The notes under the pieces: model-generated | The model's input: the letters and a program-made list of their open reading frames with translations, nothing else | Database searches by the model: none | Told to the model about the DNA's origin: nothing | Shown here: piece after piece, positions 7,902-17,212 of the stretch | How positions within the stretch are numbered: the stretch's first letter is position 1 | How the letters are laid out: every line of letters starts with the position of its first letter | Translations under genes and position numbers: made by a program | Assembly (NCBI RefSeq): GCF_004786035.1 | Contig: NZ_CP035088.1 | Coordinates: 274,001-338,000 of the forward strand | Reading direction: 5' to 3' | DNA: 64,000 bases | Origin: Pseudomonas viciae | Lineage (GTDB): Bacteria > Pseudomonadota > Gammaproteobacteria > Pseudomonadales > Pseudomonadaceae

Positions 7902-8642
7902 TCAGACCAGCCCGCCGTTGGCCCGCAGGATCTGCCCGTTCACCCAGCCGGCGGCGGGGCTCACTAGGAAAGCGATGATGCTGGCGATGTCTTGGGGCTG
8001 GCCGAGGCGTTCCAGGGGCGGCATTTTGGCGTAGTTCTGGATCTGCTCTTCACTTTTGCCATGCATGAACAGTTCGGTCGCGACCGGGCCGGGGGCCACG
8101 GCATTGACAGTGATCTGGCGGCCACGCAGTTCCTTGGCGAATACCTGGGTCAGGGATTCCACCGCGGCTTTACTGGCGATGTACACCGAGTAGCCGGGCA
8201 GGTTCAGGCCCACGGTGCTGCTGGAAAAATTCACGATCCGGCCACCGTCGTTCAGGCGCGTTGCGGCTTCGCGCAGGGTGTTGAAGGTGCCACGGGTGTT
8301 AATGGCGAACGTCTGGTCGAACAGCTCGTCGCTGTGCTGCGCCAGGGGCATGACCTGGAGGATGCCGGCGTTGTTGATCAACACATCGACCTTGCCCAGT
8401 AGCGCTTCGGTTTCATCGAACATCCGCCGGACATCGACGGCAGAGGACACATCCGCCTTGATCGCTATGGCTTGGTGACCGGCCTGGCGCAATTGCACCA
8501 CCAGTTTCGAGGCTTCGCTGGCGCTGTTGGCGTAGTTGATTACGACGGCAAAACCTTCGCTGGCCAGTTGCTTGGCGATTTCGGCACCGATGCCGCGAGA
8601 GGCGCCGGTTACGATGGCAACTTTGGCTGTTTGAGTCGTCAT
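7902..8642 (-). CDS. SDR-family oxidoreductase (FabG-like)
   Basis: Classical short-chain dehydrogenase/reductase of 246 residues. The nucleotide-binding motif TGASRGIG is at residues 13-20, NNAG at about 90-93, the catalytic Ser in NFSSSTVG (about 140), and the catalytic pair in YIASKAAVES (Tyr about 154, Lys about 158). An acidic/positively charged selectivity loop (INYANSASEASK) after strand 2 lacks an acidic residue, which usually goes with NADP(H). It is divergent from a LysR gene with 117 bp between the starts, so it is likely to be that regulator's target. The substrate cannot be told; 3-oxoacyl-ACP reductase annotations for such proteins are generic. It may reduce quinones, aldehydes or ketones. 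Confidence 0.85.
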   Translation of the reverse strand: MTTQTAKVAIVTGASRGIGAEIAKQLASEGFAVVINYANSASEASKLVVQLRQAGHQAIAIKADVSSAVDVRRMFDETEALLGKVDVLINNAGILQVMPLAQHSDELFDQTFAINTRGTFNTLREAATRLNDGGRIVNFSSSTVGLNLPGYSVYIASKAAVESLTQVFAKELRGRQITVNAVAPGPVATELFMHGKSEEQIQNYAKMPPLERLGQPQDIASIIAFLVSPAAGWVNGQILRANGGLV

Positions 8643-8710
8643 GAGGGAGGTCCTTTGGAAGTGGGTGAAGCCAGATTCACATGTTTACTCTTGGCGATAA
8701 ATGCCCGACA

Positions 8711-8739
8711 GTTGGCTTGACTGTTCAATAATTGCCAAC
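8711..8739. promoter_or_regulatory. Inverted repeat in the SDR/LysR divergent promoter
   Basis: GTTGGC (8711-8716) and GCCAAC (8734-8739) form a perfect six-base inverted repeat with a 17-base AT-rich centre in the 117-bp gap between the divergent starts. The spacing is somewhat wider than a classical T-N11-A LysR box, but the position, 21 bases before the LysR start, suits autoregulation. Inferred, not proven. Confidence 0.4.
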
Positions 8740-8759
8740 AATAAGGGCGTTGGACTCAG

Positions 8760-9650
8760 ATGGATCAAGTCAAAGCTATGAAGGTGTTTGTGCGCATCTA
8801 CGAGCGCAGCAGCTTCACCCTGGCCGCCGAGGACCTGAACCTGCCCCGTGCGACGCTGACTTATACCCTTAATCAATTCGAAGCCTGGCTAGGCGTACGT
8901 TTGCTGGAGCGCAGCACCCGCAAAGTACGACCGACCCTCGATGGCGAGGCGTATTACCCGCGTTGCGTGCAGTTGCTGGCGGAACTTGAAGAAGCCGAAC
9001 TGGCATTTCGCAGCGTGGCACCCAAGGGACGGTTGCGGGTAGACATGCATGGCACGCTGGCCCGGCACTTCGTGATTCCGGCCCTGCCGCAGTTCATGGC
9101 GCGTTACCCGGACATTGAACTGTCCATCAGCGAGGCCGATCGGTTTGTCGACCTGATCGCCGAAGGGGTCGATTGTGTGTTGCGCGCTGGCACGCTGGGG
9201 GATTCGTCGCTGATTGGCCGCCGTGTCGCCAACCTGCGGCAGATCACCTGCGCCAGTCCAGCCTACCTGCGCCAATATGGCGAACCGAAAAGCCTCGATG
9301 ACCTGAGCCGGCACCGGGCGGTGAACTACGTCTCGCGCACCACCGCCAAACTGTATCCGTTCGAATTCATGGTTGACGGCGAGCTCAAGGAGGTCGCAAT
9401 CGACGGCGCGCTCTCAGTGTTCGGCGCTGAAATCTACTCCGCCTCGGCCATCGCTGGCCTGGGCCTGATCCAATGTCCGTATTACCGGATGGAAACGCAG
9501 ATCCAGCAAGGCCTGATCCAGGAAATCCTCACCGCCACTCCACCACCGTCCATGCCGATCTCGGTGCTCTACCCCCACAACCGCCACCTGTCGCCACGGG
9601 TGCGGGTGTTTGTGGATTGGTTGGCTGAGGTGTTTGCGCAGGCACGATGA
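8760..9650 (+). CDS. LysR-family transcriptional regulator
   Basis: A 296-residue regulator beginning MDQVKAMKVFVRIYERSSFT. The N-terminal winged helix-turn-helix reads SFTLAAEDLNLPRATLTYTL (residues 18-37), where the usual S-Q-x-A-V is replaced by P-R-A-T-L, as in the CrgA/DmlR-like subgroup. A type-2 periplasmic-binding fold follows from about residue 90 (GRLRVDMHGTLARHFVIPAL). DmlR-type members of this subgroup often sit opposite an SDR or aldo/keto reductase gene and control it; that is the arrangement here. Its inducer is unknown. Confidence 0.88.
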   Translation: MDQVKAMKVFVRIYERSSFTLAAEDLNLPRATLTYTLNQFEAWLGVRLLERSTRKVRPTLDGEAYYPRCVQLLAELEEAELAFRSVAPKGRLRVDMHGTLARHFVIPALPQFMARYPDIELSISEADRFVDLIAEGVDCVLRAGTLGDSSLIGRRVANLRQITCASPAYLRQYGEPKSLDDLSRHRAVNYVSRTTAKLYPFEFMVDGELKEVAIDGALSVFGAEIYSASAIAGLGLIQCPYYRMETQIQQGLIQEILTATPPPSMPISVLYPHNRHLSPRVRVFVDWLAEVFAQAR

Positions 9651-9705
9651 CCCGGTGGGTTGCGACGGTGTATTTGCTGGGAAGTTGAGCTAATATTTTT
9701 CATGG

Positions 9706-9721
9706 TGTGTATTGTGTGTAT
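9706..9721 (+). promoter_or_regulatory. Direct repeat upstream of hicAB
   Basis: TGTGTAT occurs twice, at 9706-9712 and 9715-9721, nine bases apart, about 60 bp before hicA in an AT-rich stretch that includes a TATAAG candidate -10. HicB proteins carry a DNA-binding domain and repress their own promoter, so this is a candidate binding site. Weak evidence. Confidence 0.25.
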
Positions 9722-9779
9722 AAGAATCGCCATTCGCAGCTAGAGTTTTCCGGCAGAGCTGTCGAATAAGGCACAGGTG

Positions 9780-9962
9780 ATGCGAAGTCGGGAAATGATC
9801 AGGAAGATCGAAGAGGACGGTTGGTATCTGGTGGCAGTCAAGGGTAGCCATCATCAGTACAAGCATTCCTTCAAGGCTGGGAGGGTGACGATCAAACACC
9901 CTGACGCCGACCTGCCGAAAGGTACGATTAATAGCATATTGAAACAGGCGGGCCTGAAATGA
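9780..9962 (+). CDS. hicA: HicA toxin (mRNA interferase)
   Basis: A 60-residue protein with the double-stranded-RNA-binding fold typical of HicA. It begins MRSREMIRKIEEDGWYLVAV and has the catalytic histidine in VKGSHHQYKH (about residue 24), the usual HicA signature G-S-H-H-Q. The C-terminal HPDADLPKGTINSILKQAGL is also characteristic. A GTG one codon earlier (9777) is an alternative start. HicA cleaves mRNA on or off ribosomes and is neutralised by HicB, the next gene. Its stop overlaps a possible early start of the hicB frame by four bases. Confidence 0.92.
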   Translation: MRSREMIRKIEEDGWYLVAVKGSHHQYKHSFKAGRVTIKHPDADLPKGTINSILKQAGLK

Positions 9963-10054
9963 GGCTCATGACCGATGACGAAATCCCCGATGGGGATGCA
10001 TTGTTATCAGACCGGTTGCTACGGTTGCCGGATCTGAAGGAAGGATTCATCCAA

Positions 10055-10456
10055 ATGAAATTTCCGGTCGTTCTGCACAAGGATGCCGATTCCGAATACG
10101 GAGTGACGGTCCCGGATGTGCCGGGTTGTTTCTCCGCGGGCAGTACCGTGGGCCAGGCATTCGAAAATGTGAAGGAAGCGCTCTCGTTGCACTATGAAGG
10201 GCTGGTAGCCGACGGCGAGCCGCTGCCGCAGATCCATGAAATTGACGATCATCTCGACAATCCGGATTACGCCGGAGGGATATGGGGTGTGGTTGAGTTC
10301 GATGTCACGCCCTATTTCGGCAAGTCAGTGCGGTTCAACGCCACGCTGCCTGAGCAATTGCTTGAACGCATTGATCAAACCGTGCGACGTGATCAGCGCT
10401 ACAGCTCCCGCTCGGGTTTTTTGGCGGCGGCTGCCTTGCGCGAACTTTCGGCCTGA
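10055..10456 (+). CDS. hicB: HicB antitoxin
   Basis: Antitoxin of the HicAB pair. From the ATG at 10055, preceded by GAAGGA at a fair distance, the protein is 133 residues and opens MKFPVVLHKDADSEYGVTVP, the normal HicB N-terminus with degenerate RNase H fold (YGVTVPDVPGCFSAG). The C-terminal half (VRFNATLPEQLLERIDQTV, RSGFLAAAALREL) is a ribbon-helix-helix DNA-binding domain, so it should bind its own operator. The same frame is open back to an ATG at 9959 that overlaps hicA, which would add 32 residues (MRLMTDDEIPDGDALLSDRL...). I prefer 10055 because it fits the family, but the longer form cannot be excluded. Confidence 0.88.
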   Translation: MKFPVVLHKDADSEYGVTVPDVPGCFSAGSTVGQAFENVKEALSLHYEGLVADGEPLPQIHEIDDHLDNPDYAGGIWGVVEFDVTPYFGKSVRFNATLPEQLLERIDQTVRRDQRYSSRSGFLAAAALRELSA

Positions 10457-10521
10457 CCCATGCGTCTGTGAAGTGTTAGCTTCTGCCATCCGCATCCGTC
10501 GCTCGAACAGAGAGTCTTTCG

Positions 10522-11559
10522 ATGACCTATACCGCTGCCGAAAACCGCTACGAGTCCATTCCTTACCGCCGCGTGGGTCGCAGCGGGTTGGTGCTGCCGG
10601 CGCTGTCGCTGGGGTTGTGGCACAACTTTGGCGACAGCACGCCGATCGACACGCAGCGTGCCTTGCTGCGTACGGCGTTTGACCTGGGTATCAACCACTT
10701 CGACCTGGCGAACAACTACGGCCCGCCCTACGGCAGCGCCGAGATCAATTTTGGTCGGTTGCTGCGCGAAGACTTCAAGCAGTACCGCGATGAGTTGATC
10801 ATCTCCAGCAAGGCCGGTTGGGACATGTGGCCGGGGCCTTACGGCCAGGGCGGTGGCTCGCGCAAATACGTGCTGGCCAGCCTTGACCAGAGCCTGCAAC
10901 GCCTGGGGTTGGACTATGTGGATATCTTCTATTCCCACCGCTTCGACCCCGACACCCCACTGGAAGAGACCGCCAGTGCGCTGGCCACCGCCGTGCAGCA
11001 GGGGAAGGCGTTGTACATCGGCATCTCTTCGTATTCCGGCGTGAAGACCCGGGAAATGGCCGCGCTGCTCAAAGAGTGGAAAGTCCCGCTGCTGATCCAC
11101 CAGCCGGCCTACAACCTGCTCAACCGCTGGGTGGAGAAAGACCTGCTGGACGCCACTGACGAACTGGGTACCGGTGTGATTGCCTTCACCCCGCTGGCCC
11201 AGGGCCTGCTGACCGACAAGTACCTCAAGGGCATTCCGGCCGATGCACGGGTCAACCGCCCCGGTGGCGGCTCGTTGCAGGCTTCGCACCTGTCGGAGGC
11301 GAACATCGCCCACGTGCGCGCCCTCAATGAAATCGCCCAGCGTCGCGGGCAGAGCCTGGCGCAAATGGCCCTGGCCTGGACCCTGCGCGATCCACGCGTG
11401 ACCAGCGCGCTGATCGGCGCCAGCCGGCCTGAGCAGATTATCGAGAACGTCGGGGCGTTGCAGAACCTGAGCTTCAGCGCGGAAGAACTGGCGCAGATCG
11501 ATCGGTTTGCCCAGGAGGGTGGCATCAATCTTTGGGAGAAGCCTTCGTCGGCCGAATAA
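10522..11559 (+). CDS. Aldo/keto reductase, L-glyceraldehyde 3-phosphate reductase (YghZ) type
   Basis: A 345-residue NADPH-dependent aldo/keto reductase with a TIM-barrel fold. The catalytic set is visible: Asp in NHFDLANNYG (about residue 61) with Tyr a few residues on, Lys in IISSKAGWDMWPG (about 96), and His in VDIFYSHRFDP (about 138). The segments GGSRKYVLASLDQSLQRLGL and ISSYSGVKTREMA, together with the C-terminal coenzyme site ALIGASRPEQIIENV, match the YghZ/Gpr subgroup, which reduces L-glyceraldehyde 3-phosphate and other reactive aldehydes such as methylglyoxal. It stands alone and faces tauD; no operon. The subgroup call is good, the physiological substrate is open. Confidence 0.85.
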   Translation: MTYTAAENRYESIPYRRVGRSGLVLPALSLGLWHNFGDSTPIDTQRALLRTAFDLGINHFDLANNYGPPYGSAEINFGRLLREDFKQYRDELIISSKAGWDMWPGPYGQGGGSRKYVLASLDQSLQRLGLDYVDIFYSHRFDPDTPLEETASALATAVQQGKALYIGISSYSGVKTREMAALLKEWKVPLLIHQPAYNLLNRWVEKDLLDATDELGTGVIAFTPLAQGLLTDKYLKGIPADARVNRPGGGSLQASHLSEANIAHVRALNEIAQRRGQSLAQMALAWTLRDPRVTSALIGASRPEQIIENVGALQNLSFSAEELAQIDRFAQEGGINLWEKPSSAE

Positions 11560-11615
11560 CGCCTCTGCAAATACGGCGAACACAAAACCTTGTGGCGAGG
11601 GGATTTCTTAGCTGT

Positions 11616-12458
11616 TTACCTGAAAAACGGCACATCCCCCAATACCGTCGCCCGGTGCATCACGCGCCGGGCCGGGCGATAGTCGTCCACGGCGAAATGC
11701 TGGGTGACGCGGTTGTCCCAGAACGCCACGTCGTTGACCTGCCAGCGCCAGCGCAGGGTGAATTCCGGGCGGGTGGCGTGGGCGAAGAGCAGTTTCAGGA
11801 TCGCCTCGCTTTCGCTTTCCGACAGTTCGTTGATGCGCGTGGTGAAGCCTTCATTGACGAACAGCGAGCGACGTCCGCTCACCGGGTGGGTGCGGATCAC
11901 CGGATGGGACAGCGGTGGGTTTTTCCGCCGTGCTTGTTCCCAGCGCGCCAGGTCCTCGGCGGTGTTGCCAAAGCGTTCCAAGGGAAACGAGCGGGTGAAA
12001 TCGTGGGTTGCCGTCAGGCCTTCCAGTAAGCGCTTCAAGGGTGCCGACAAGGCTTCGTAGGCCGCGATGCCGCTGGCCCACAAGGTATCGCCACCGAACG
12101 CCGGTAGCAGTTTGGCGCTGAGCACCGCGCCCAGGGCGGGCGTCGGGAGAAAGGTCACGTCGGTGTGCCACACGGCGTTGTCGCGAACATCGGTAACGGC
12201 GGTATCGAGCACCAGCACTTCGGGCTGCTCCGGCACGTTGGGGTAGATCGGGTGAATGTGCAGGTCGCCAAAGTACCCGGCGAAACGCGCTTGCTGCGCG
12301 GGGTCGATCGGCTGGTCGCGAAAGAACAGCACCTGATGCTCAAGCAGGGCCTGCTCGATGACATCGCGATGTTCCTGGCACAGGGGCTGGCTGATGTCGA
12401 TTCCGCTGATCTGCGCACCAAGGGCGATGCTCAAAGGGGTAATGGTCGGGCGGCTCAT
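11616..12458 (-). CDS. tauD: Taurine dioxygenase TauD
   Basis: Fe(II)/2-oxoglutarate-dependent enzyme that hydroxylates taurine, which then releases sulfite and aminoacetaldehyde. From the ATG at 12458 ([20 protein letters not shown]) it is 280 residues, the normal length; the frame is open upstream but meaningless there. The iron ligands are in [10 protein letters not shown] (His and Asp, about residues 99-101) and near the C-terminus in [10 protein letters not shown] (His about 267), with Arg for 2-oxoglutarate in the same motif. NEGFTTRI around 215 is typical of the family. It is the last gene of tauABCD; 50 bp separate it from tauC. Expected to be expressed under sulfate starvation. Confidence 0.93.
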   Translation of the reverse strand: MSRPTITPLSIALGAQISGIDISQPLCQEHRDVIEQALLEHQVLFFRDQPIDPAQQARFAGYFGDLHIHPIYPNVPEQPEVLVLDTAVTDVRDNAVWHTDVTFLPTPALGAVLSAKLLPAFGGDTLWASGIAAYEALSAPLKRLLEGLTATHDFTRSFPLERFGNTAEDLARWEQARRKNPPLSHPVIRTHPVSGRRSLFVNEGFTTRINELSESESEAILKLLFAHATRPEFTLRWRWQVNDVAFWDNRVTQHFAVDDYRPARRVMHRATVLGDVPFFR

Positions 12459-12508
12459 CGTCGTGTTCTCGCAGTGGGGCGCCGAATGGTCGGCGTGGTC
12501 ATTCGCTC

Positions 12509-13348
12509 TCAATGGGCCTGGCCGTGCCACGGCACCAGTTTGCGTTGCAGGGCGCGCAAGCCCATCTCCATGGCGAAGGCGATCAGTGCGATCACCAGGA
12601 TTCCCAGCACCACCACGTCTGTGACCAGGAACTGCGCGGCTGACTGCACCATGAACCCCAGGCCACTGGTGGCGGCAATCAGCACGGCGGCCACCAGGGT
12701 CGACCAACCGACGCCCAGGCCAATGCGAATGCCGGTGAGGATGTCCGGCAGGGCACTGGGCACGATCACATGGCGAATCAACTGGGCCCGCGTAGCGCCC
12801 AACGATTGCGCGGCCCGCAACTTGGCCGGGTCGACGGTGCGCACACCCGTGGCGGTGGCGATGGCAATCGGCGCGAAGATCGCCAGGTAAATCAGCAGCA
12901 CTTTCGACAGCTCACCGATGCCGCACCAGATCACGATCAACGGCAGATACGCCAACGGTGGAATCGGCCGGTAGAACTCGATCAACGGATCGAGCACGCC
13001 GCGAGCGACACGGTTGGCGCCGATGGCGATACCCACCGGCACCGCCGTTAGCACGGCGAACAACAGGCCCACGCCGATTCGCTGAAGGCTGGCGGCCAAA
13101 TGCTGCCAGAGGGTGGAGTCCATGTAGCCGCTGGTCGCCAGCAGCCAGCCCTTTTGCAGGACGGCGGAGGGCGAGGGCAGGAACAGCGGTTCGATCAGCC
13201 CGCTGGCGGTCACCGCCCACCAAACCGCTAGCAATGCGATCAGGGTCAGGCCGCTGATCCACCGCGTACTCAGGCTCAGTCTCGAACCGATGGCCGGGCG
13301 CTTGTTCGCGGGCTTACTGACCAACGCTGGAATTTCGTAGCTGCTCAT
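12509..13348 (-). CDS. tauC: Taurine ABC transporter, permease TauC
   Basis: Inner membrane permease of the SsuC/TauC family, 279 residues, with about six membrane segments between residues 30 and 265. It begins [20 protein letters not shown]. The EAA-type docking loop can be read as [19 protein letters not shown] (about residues 178-196). The ATG overlaps the end of tauB by four bases (13345-13348), so translation is coupled. It forms the channel of the taurine importer together with TauA and TauB. Confidence 0.92.
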   Translation of the reverse strand: MSSYEIPALVSKPANKRPAIGSRLSLSTRWISGLTLIALLAVWWAVTASGLIEPLFLPSPSAVLQKGWLLATSGYMDSTLWQHLAASLQRIGVGLLFAVLTAVPVGIAIGANRVARGVLDPLIEFYRPIPPLAYLPLIVIWCGIGELSKVLLIYLAIFAPIAIATATGVRTVDPAKLRAAQSLGATRAQLIRHVIVPSALPDILTGIRIGLGVGWSTLVAAVLIAATSGLGFMVQSAAQFLVTDVVVLGILVIALIAFAMEMGLRALQRKLVPWHGQAH

Positions 13349-14139
13349 GCGCGCTCCTGTGGTCGAGTGGCGCTGCGTTGGGAGAAGACCTTGGCGAGTA
13401 CGTGCTCGCGGGTTTCGATAAAGCGCGGGTCGGACTTGATCGACCGCGCCGACTCCCCGGCGCCGTAGCGTTGGCCGAAGTCCAGGCTCAGGCGCTCGAC
13501 TATTTGCCCCGGGTTGGGCGCCAGCAGAATCAGGTCGGTGGCCAGGAACACGGCTTCTTCGATGTCATGGGTAATGAGAAACACCGGTTTGGCGGTGCGC
13601 TGCCAGACTTGCAGCAACAGTTCCTGCATCTGCTCGCGGGTGAAGGCGTCCAGCGCGCCGAAGGGCTCGTCCATCAGCAGCACGCGCGGGTTGGCTGCCA
13701 ACGCCCGGGCCAGGCCCACACGCTGCTTCTGGCCGCCGGAGAGCTGCCAGACGCGGCGTTGGTCGAAACCGGCCAGGTCCACCAGGGCGAGCATTTCCCG
13801 GGCTCGGGCCTCACGCTTTTCCTTGGCGACCCCGGCCAGTTCCAGGCCGAAGCCGACGTTGGCCAGCACGTCCTGCCAGGGCAGCAACGCATCGTCCTGG
13901 AACACTACGCCGCGTTCGGCACTCGGCCCCTTGATCGGCACACCGTCGAGGGTGATCTGCCCGGCGCTGGGCTCGACGAACCCGGCGATCAGGTTCAACA
14001 ACGATGTCTTGCCACTGCCGGACGGGCCGAGGGCAACCAGCAATTGCCGGGGCCCCAGGGTCAGGGAAATATCCGCCAGCACAGGTTCCGCTGCGCCGGG
14101 GTACTGTGCGCTGATGCGCTCCAGCTGTAGCAAAGCCAT
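13345..14139 (-). CDS. tauB: Taurine ABC transporter, ATP-binding protein TauB
   Basis: ATPase of the taurine importer, 264 residues from the ATG at 14139, which has a clear AGGAGTCACGGCG ribosome site. It shows Walker [10 protein letters not shown] (about residue 39), Q-loop [14 protein letters not shown], signature [15 protein letters not shown] (about 133) and Walker [13 protein letters not shown] (about 157), with the switch His in [11 protein letters not shown]. The Q-loop and the DEPFGALD form are those of the nitrate/sulfonate/taurine subfamily. The gene overlaps tauC and lies 25 bp after tauA. Confidence 0.93.
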   Translation of the reverse strand: MALLQLERISAQYPGAAEPVLADISLTLGPRQLLVALGPSGSGKTSLLNLIAGFVEPSAGQITLDGVPIKGPSAERGVVFQDDALLPWQDVLANVGFGLELAGVAKEKREARAREMLALVDLAGFDQRRVWQLSGGQKQRVGLARALAANPRVLLMDEPFGALDAFTREQMQELLLQVWQRTAKPVFLITHDIEEAVFLATDLILLAPNPGQIVERLSLDFGQRYGAGESARSIKSDPRFIETREHVLAKVFSQRSATRPQERA

Positions 14140-14164
14140 CGCCGTGACTCCTTCTATTGTTCGA

Positions 14165-15142
14165 TCACTGGGTGATGTATTTGGCGCTGACAAAAGGCGC
14201 GTAGTCCGGCAGCACGGCTTCGACCTTACCCTGCTCTTTGAGGAAGGCTGCGGTGTCGGTGATGGCTTTGGTGGTCGGAGCACCGAGGCTCACGACCTGA
14301 TCGGCTGCCAGGGGAAACACGTTGCCTTGCAGCAACAGCGGGATGTCGCTGGCCTTGGCGCCGGAGAGTTTCACCAGTTTGTCGATATTGGACGCATCGG
14401 CCAGCCAGGCTTGTGGGTCCTTGCGATACCGGGCATAGGCATCCAGGGTGACTTTGGCGAAGGCTGTGACAATTTCCGGATGCTTCTGAGCGAAGTCCTT
14501 GCGCACGATCCAGGCGTCGAAGGTCGGTGCGCCGAACTGGGCCAGTTCTGCGGAGCTGATCAGTACCTTGCCGTTTTCCTTGGCCACGCCCAGGGCCGGG
14601 TCCCAGACGTAGGTGGCGTCGATGTCGCCGCGCTTCCAGGCGGCAATGATGGCCGGTGGCGCGAGGTTGAGTACGGTGACTTTCGACGGGTCGATGTTCC
14701 AGTGCTTCAGCGCGGCGAGCAGGCTGTAGTGCCCGGTGGACACGAAAGGTACGGCGATCTTCTTGCCGATCAGGTCTTGTGGGGAGTTGATCCCGGAACC
14801 GTCGCGGGCTACCAGGGCTTCGGCGGCGCCGATCTGGGTGGCGATGAGGAAGGTTTCCACCGGGACCTTGCGGGTGATGGCCGCGGTCAACGGACTGGAA
14901 CCGAGGTAGCCGATCTGCACATCGCCCGAGGCGATGGCGGTGATGACGTCGGCGCCGTTGTCGAATTTGCGCCAGTCGATTTTGGCTTGGGTGGCTTTTT
15001 CATAGGCGCCGTCGGCCTGGGCGACTTTGGCCGGGTCGACGGTGGTCTGGTAAGCGACGGTCAGGTCGGCCGCCTGGGCAAAAAGGCTCGCGGCGGCCAG
15101 GGAGGCGACCGCGAGAAGGCGAAGGGGGGAACGCAACGTCAT
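14165..15142 (-). CDS. tauA: Taurine-binding periplasmic protein TauA
   Basis: Solute-binding protein, 325 residues. Signal peptide [20 protein letters not shown] ends after AQA at about residue 24. The mature protein starts [20 protein letters not shown], the usual TauA opening, and has [19 protein letters not shown] near residue 75, which forms part of the sulfonate site. A second lobe contains [16 protein letters not shown]. First gene of tauABCD. Control by CysB/Cbl-type regulators is the rule for such operons; the upstream 215-bp gap contains a REP hairpin but no site I can define. Confidence 0.93.
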   Translation of the reverse strand: MTLRSPLRLLAVASLAAASLFAQAADLTVAYQTTVDPAKVAQADGAYEKATQAKIDWRKFDNGADVITAIASGDVQIGYLGSSPLTAAITRKVPVETFLIATQIGAAEALVARDGSGINSPQDLIGKKIAVPFVSTGHYSLLAALKHWNIDPSKVTVLNLAPPAIIAAWKRGDIDATYVWDPALGVAKENGKVLISSAELAQFGAPTFDAWIVRKDFAQKHPEIVTAFAKVTLDAYARYRKDPQAWLADASNIDKLVKLSGAKASDIPLLLQGNVFPLAADQVVSLGAPTTKAITDTAAFLKEQGKVEAVLPDYAPFVSAKYITQ

Positions 15143-15282
15143 GGGAAAGCTCCTCGACAGGTCGCCGGAGATTCGGCGTTCGAGGAGACTAAATGATCTA
15201 AGAATTCAAAAATAAATAACTTTTTCGAATGAGCTTATTTGCGAAAAATTCTATGCATCGGGCAGAAGTAGGGCTTGCCTGG

Positions 15283-15324
15283 AGCTTTTGTGGCGAGGGG
15301 ATAAATCCCCTCGCCACAAAAGCT
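15283..15324. repeat. Perfect hairpin, GGCGAGGGGATAAATCCCC type
   Basis: Eighteen-base arms beginning AGCTTTTGTGGCGAGGGG meet around the loop ATAAAT and close perfectly. It lies between the tauA promoter side and the end of gshA on the minus strand. The same core with the same ATAAAT loop recurs at 33809-33834. It may act as terminator or mRNA stabiliser for gshA's 3' side or be a mobile REP-like sequence. Confidence 0.8.
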
Positions 15325-15357
15325 GCACTTTCACGCAGGAGCCATGGAAATGTTTGG

Positions 15358-16956
15358 TCAGTTACTGATCGCCAGAATGCTCGCCTGATACGAACCCACG
15401 AACACATCGAAATCCCCCACCTCGTTCTGCTCCAGCTCAGTTTGCTGAACCAGGGATTCCCGGGCGGCGTCTTCGAACGCTGTCTGCTCCTGGGCTGGCA
15501 ACGGCTCGGCGCGGAAGAATTCGGCGTGGGCCTTGCTTTGGCGCAGGGAGAACTGGGCGAAGCTTTCCTGATGCTCGGCCATGGCGGCGAGCACTTGGGC
15601 GGACGGCGTCAGGGACGGATCGCGGACTTTCGCCAGTTGCGCGTCCAATGCCTGGCGGTGGGCGTCGCCACCGTGGCTCTGGTCGAGTAGCGAGGCCAGC
15701 GGCGCGATTTTTTCCAGTAATTCGATGGCCCAGGCCTGCATGTCCACCGCTTGGCCTTGTCGCTGCAATTGTAGGCCAGGCTTGCGACCTTCCTTGACCA
15801 CCGTCAGGAAGTTGCTCGTGGCGTTGCTGCATTCATTGTTTTCCAGCGGCGGACTGTCGTTGAGGCCGCAATACAGCAGGAACGCATCGAGGAATCGCGA
15901 TTCGGTGAGGTCGATGCCCATCGGCAGGAACGGGTTGATGTCCAGGCAACGCACTTCGACGTACTGGATGCCCCGGGCGATCAAGGCCTGGATCGGCCGC
16001 TCGCCGGTGTAGGTCACGCGTTTGGGGCGAATGTTGGAGTAGTACTCGTTTTCGATCTGCAGAATGTTGGTGTTGAGCTGCACCCACTCACCGTTCTGAT
16101 GAGTGCCGACTTCGACGTACGGCGCGTAGGGCGTTGCCACCGCTTTGCGCAGGCTGTCGGTGTAGCTCGCCAGGTCGTTGTAGCACGGTGTCAGGCCGGC
16201 TTGGGCGTTGCTCTGGTAACCCAGGTCGCTCATGCGCAGGCTGGTGGCGTAGGGCAGGTACAAGGTGTCCGGGTCCAGTTGTTCCAACTGGTGCGGGCGG
16301 CCCCGCAGGAAACCGGCGTCCAGGGCCGGCGAGGCGCCGAACAGGTACATCAGCAGCCAGCTGTAGCGACGGAAATTGCGGATCAGTGCGATGTAGGCCG
16401 ACGACTGGAAGTCACGATCGCTCACGTCGGCAGCTTCGTTCTGCCGGAGCAGGGGCCAAAGCTTTTCCGGCAATGAAAAGTTGTAGTGGATGCCGGCGAT
16501 GCATTGCATGGTTTTGCCGTAGCGCAGGGCCAGGCCCTTACGGTAGACGTACTTGAGTCGACCGATGTTCGAGGTGCCGTAGTAGGCGATCGGGATGTCT
16601 TCTTCTTCCGGCAACGGGCACGGCATCGAAGGACTCCACAGGTACTCGTCGCCGAGTTTGCTGTAGGCAAACCGGTGGATCTTGTCGAGGCTGCGCAGGG
16701 TATCGGCCGGGTCGGCCAGGGCCGGGGTGATGAACTCCAGCAACGACTCGGAATAGTCCGTGGTGATCTGTTCGTTGGTCAGCGCCGAACCCAAGGCCTC
16801 GGGATGCGGGGTCTGGGCCAGGCGCCCATTGTCCGTGACGCGCAGGCATTCACGCTCGATGCCATGCAGGCACTGTTCGAGCAGGGAGAGGTTGGCGCGC
16901 TCGCCGAGCAGGGCCAGGCGGCGGTTTAAAAGGTCGCTCAAGTTGAATTCCTTCAC
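15358..16956 (-). CDS. gshA: Glutamate-cysteine ligase GshA
   Basis: First enzyme of glutathione synthesis: joins L-glutamate and L-cysteine using ATP, in the cytosol. The 532-residue protein opens [20 protein letters not shown] and has the type-1 (proteobacterial) hallmarks [10 protein letters not shown] (residues 28-37), [15 protein letters not shown] (about 67-81), and [12 protein letters not shown] (about 146-157). Length agrees with the E. coli enzyme. It is the first gene upstream of nothing on the minus strand and looks monocistronic; its end is followed by a strong hairpin. Its position next to sulfur genes here is coincidental with the core gene order gshA-thioesterase-tex that Pseudomonas conserves. 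Confidence 0.96.
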   Translation of the reverse strand: MKEFNLSDLLNRRLALLGERANLSLLEQCLHGIERECLRVTDNGRLAQTPHPEALGSALTNEQITTDYSESLLEFITPALADPADTLRSLDKIHRFAYSKLGDEYLWSPSMPCPLPEEEDIPIAYYGTSNIGRLKYVYRKGLALRYGKTMQCIAGIHYNFSLPEKLWPLLRQNEAADVSDRDFQSSAYIALIRNFRRYSWLLMYLFGASPALDAGFLRGRPHQLEQLDPDTLYLPYATSLRMSDLGYQSNAQAGLTPCYNDLASYTDSLRKAVATPYAPYVEVGTHQNGEWVQLNTNILQIENEYYSNIRPKRVTYTGERPIQALIARGIQYVEVRCLDINPFLPMGIDLTESRFLDAFLLYCGLNDSPPLENNECSNATSNFLTVVKEGRKPGLQLQRQGQAVDMQAWAIELLEKIAPLASLLDQSHGGDAHRQALDAQLAKVRDPSLTPSAQVLAAMAEHQESFAQFSLRQSKAHAEFFRAEPLPAQEQTAFEDAARESLVQQTELEQNEVGDFDVFVGSYQASILAISN

Positions 16957-17064
16957 GCGTCAGTCGCCCCAATATGGGGGTGGGCAAGACGGTCTACAAG
17001 GGTGAAGTTAAAACTGGCGTTTTCGCCTGGTTTTTGTGCGGCCAAGGACTGATCGCCTTGATCC

Positions 17065-17156
17065 CTGTGGAAGCGGGCTTGCTCGCGAAAGCGGTGTGTC
17101 AGTCGGCATTGGAGTTGCCTGACACACCGCCTTCGCGAGCAAGCCCGCTCCTACAA
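17065..17156. repeat. REP pair (GCGGGCTTGCTCGCG family), inverted
   Basis: CTGTGGAAGCGGGCTTGCTCG starting at about 17065 (one base different from the usual GGGAGCGGG form) faces GCGAGCAAGCCCGCTCCTAC ending at 17156. It sits between gshA and the thioesterase gene. The two copies have each one changed base, so the pair is slightly degenerate. Confidence 0.8.
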
Positions 17157-17212
17157 GGAGTCTCGACACCGCATTCGTGGGGTCGAAATTACCCCAAATC
17201 GATGACGGGGAG

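Noticed and set aside
13514..15196. 560-codon plus-strand open frame across tauB and tauA
   Set aside because: It crosses two real genes and the spacer between them, with low-complexity serine/arginine text; shadow of the opposite strand.
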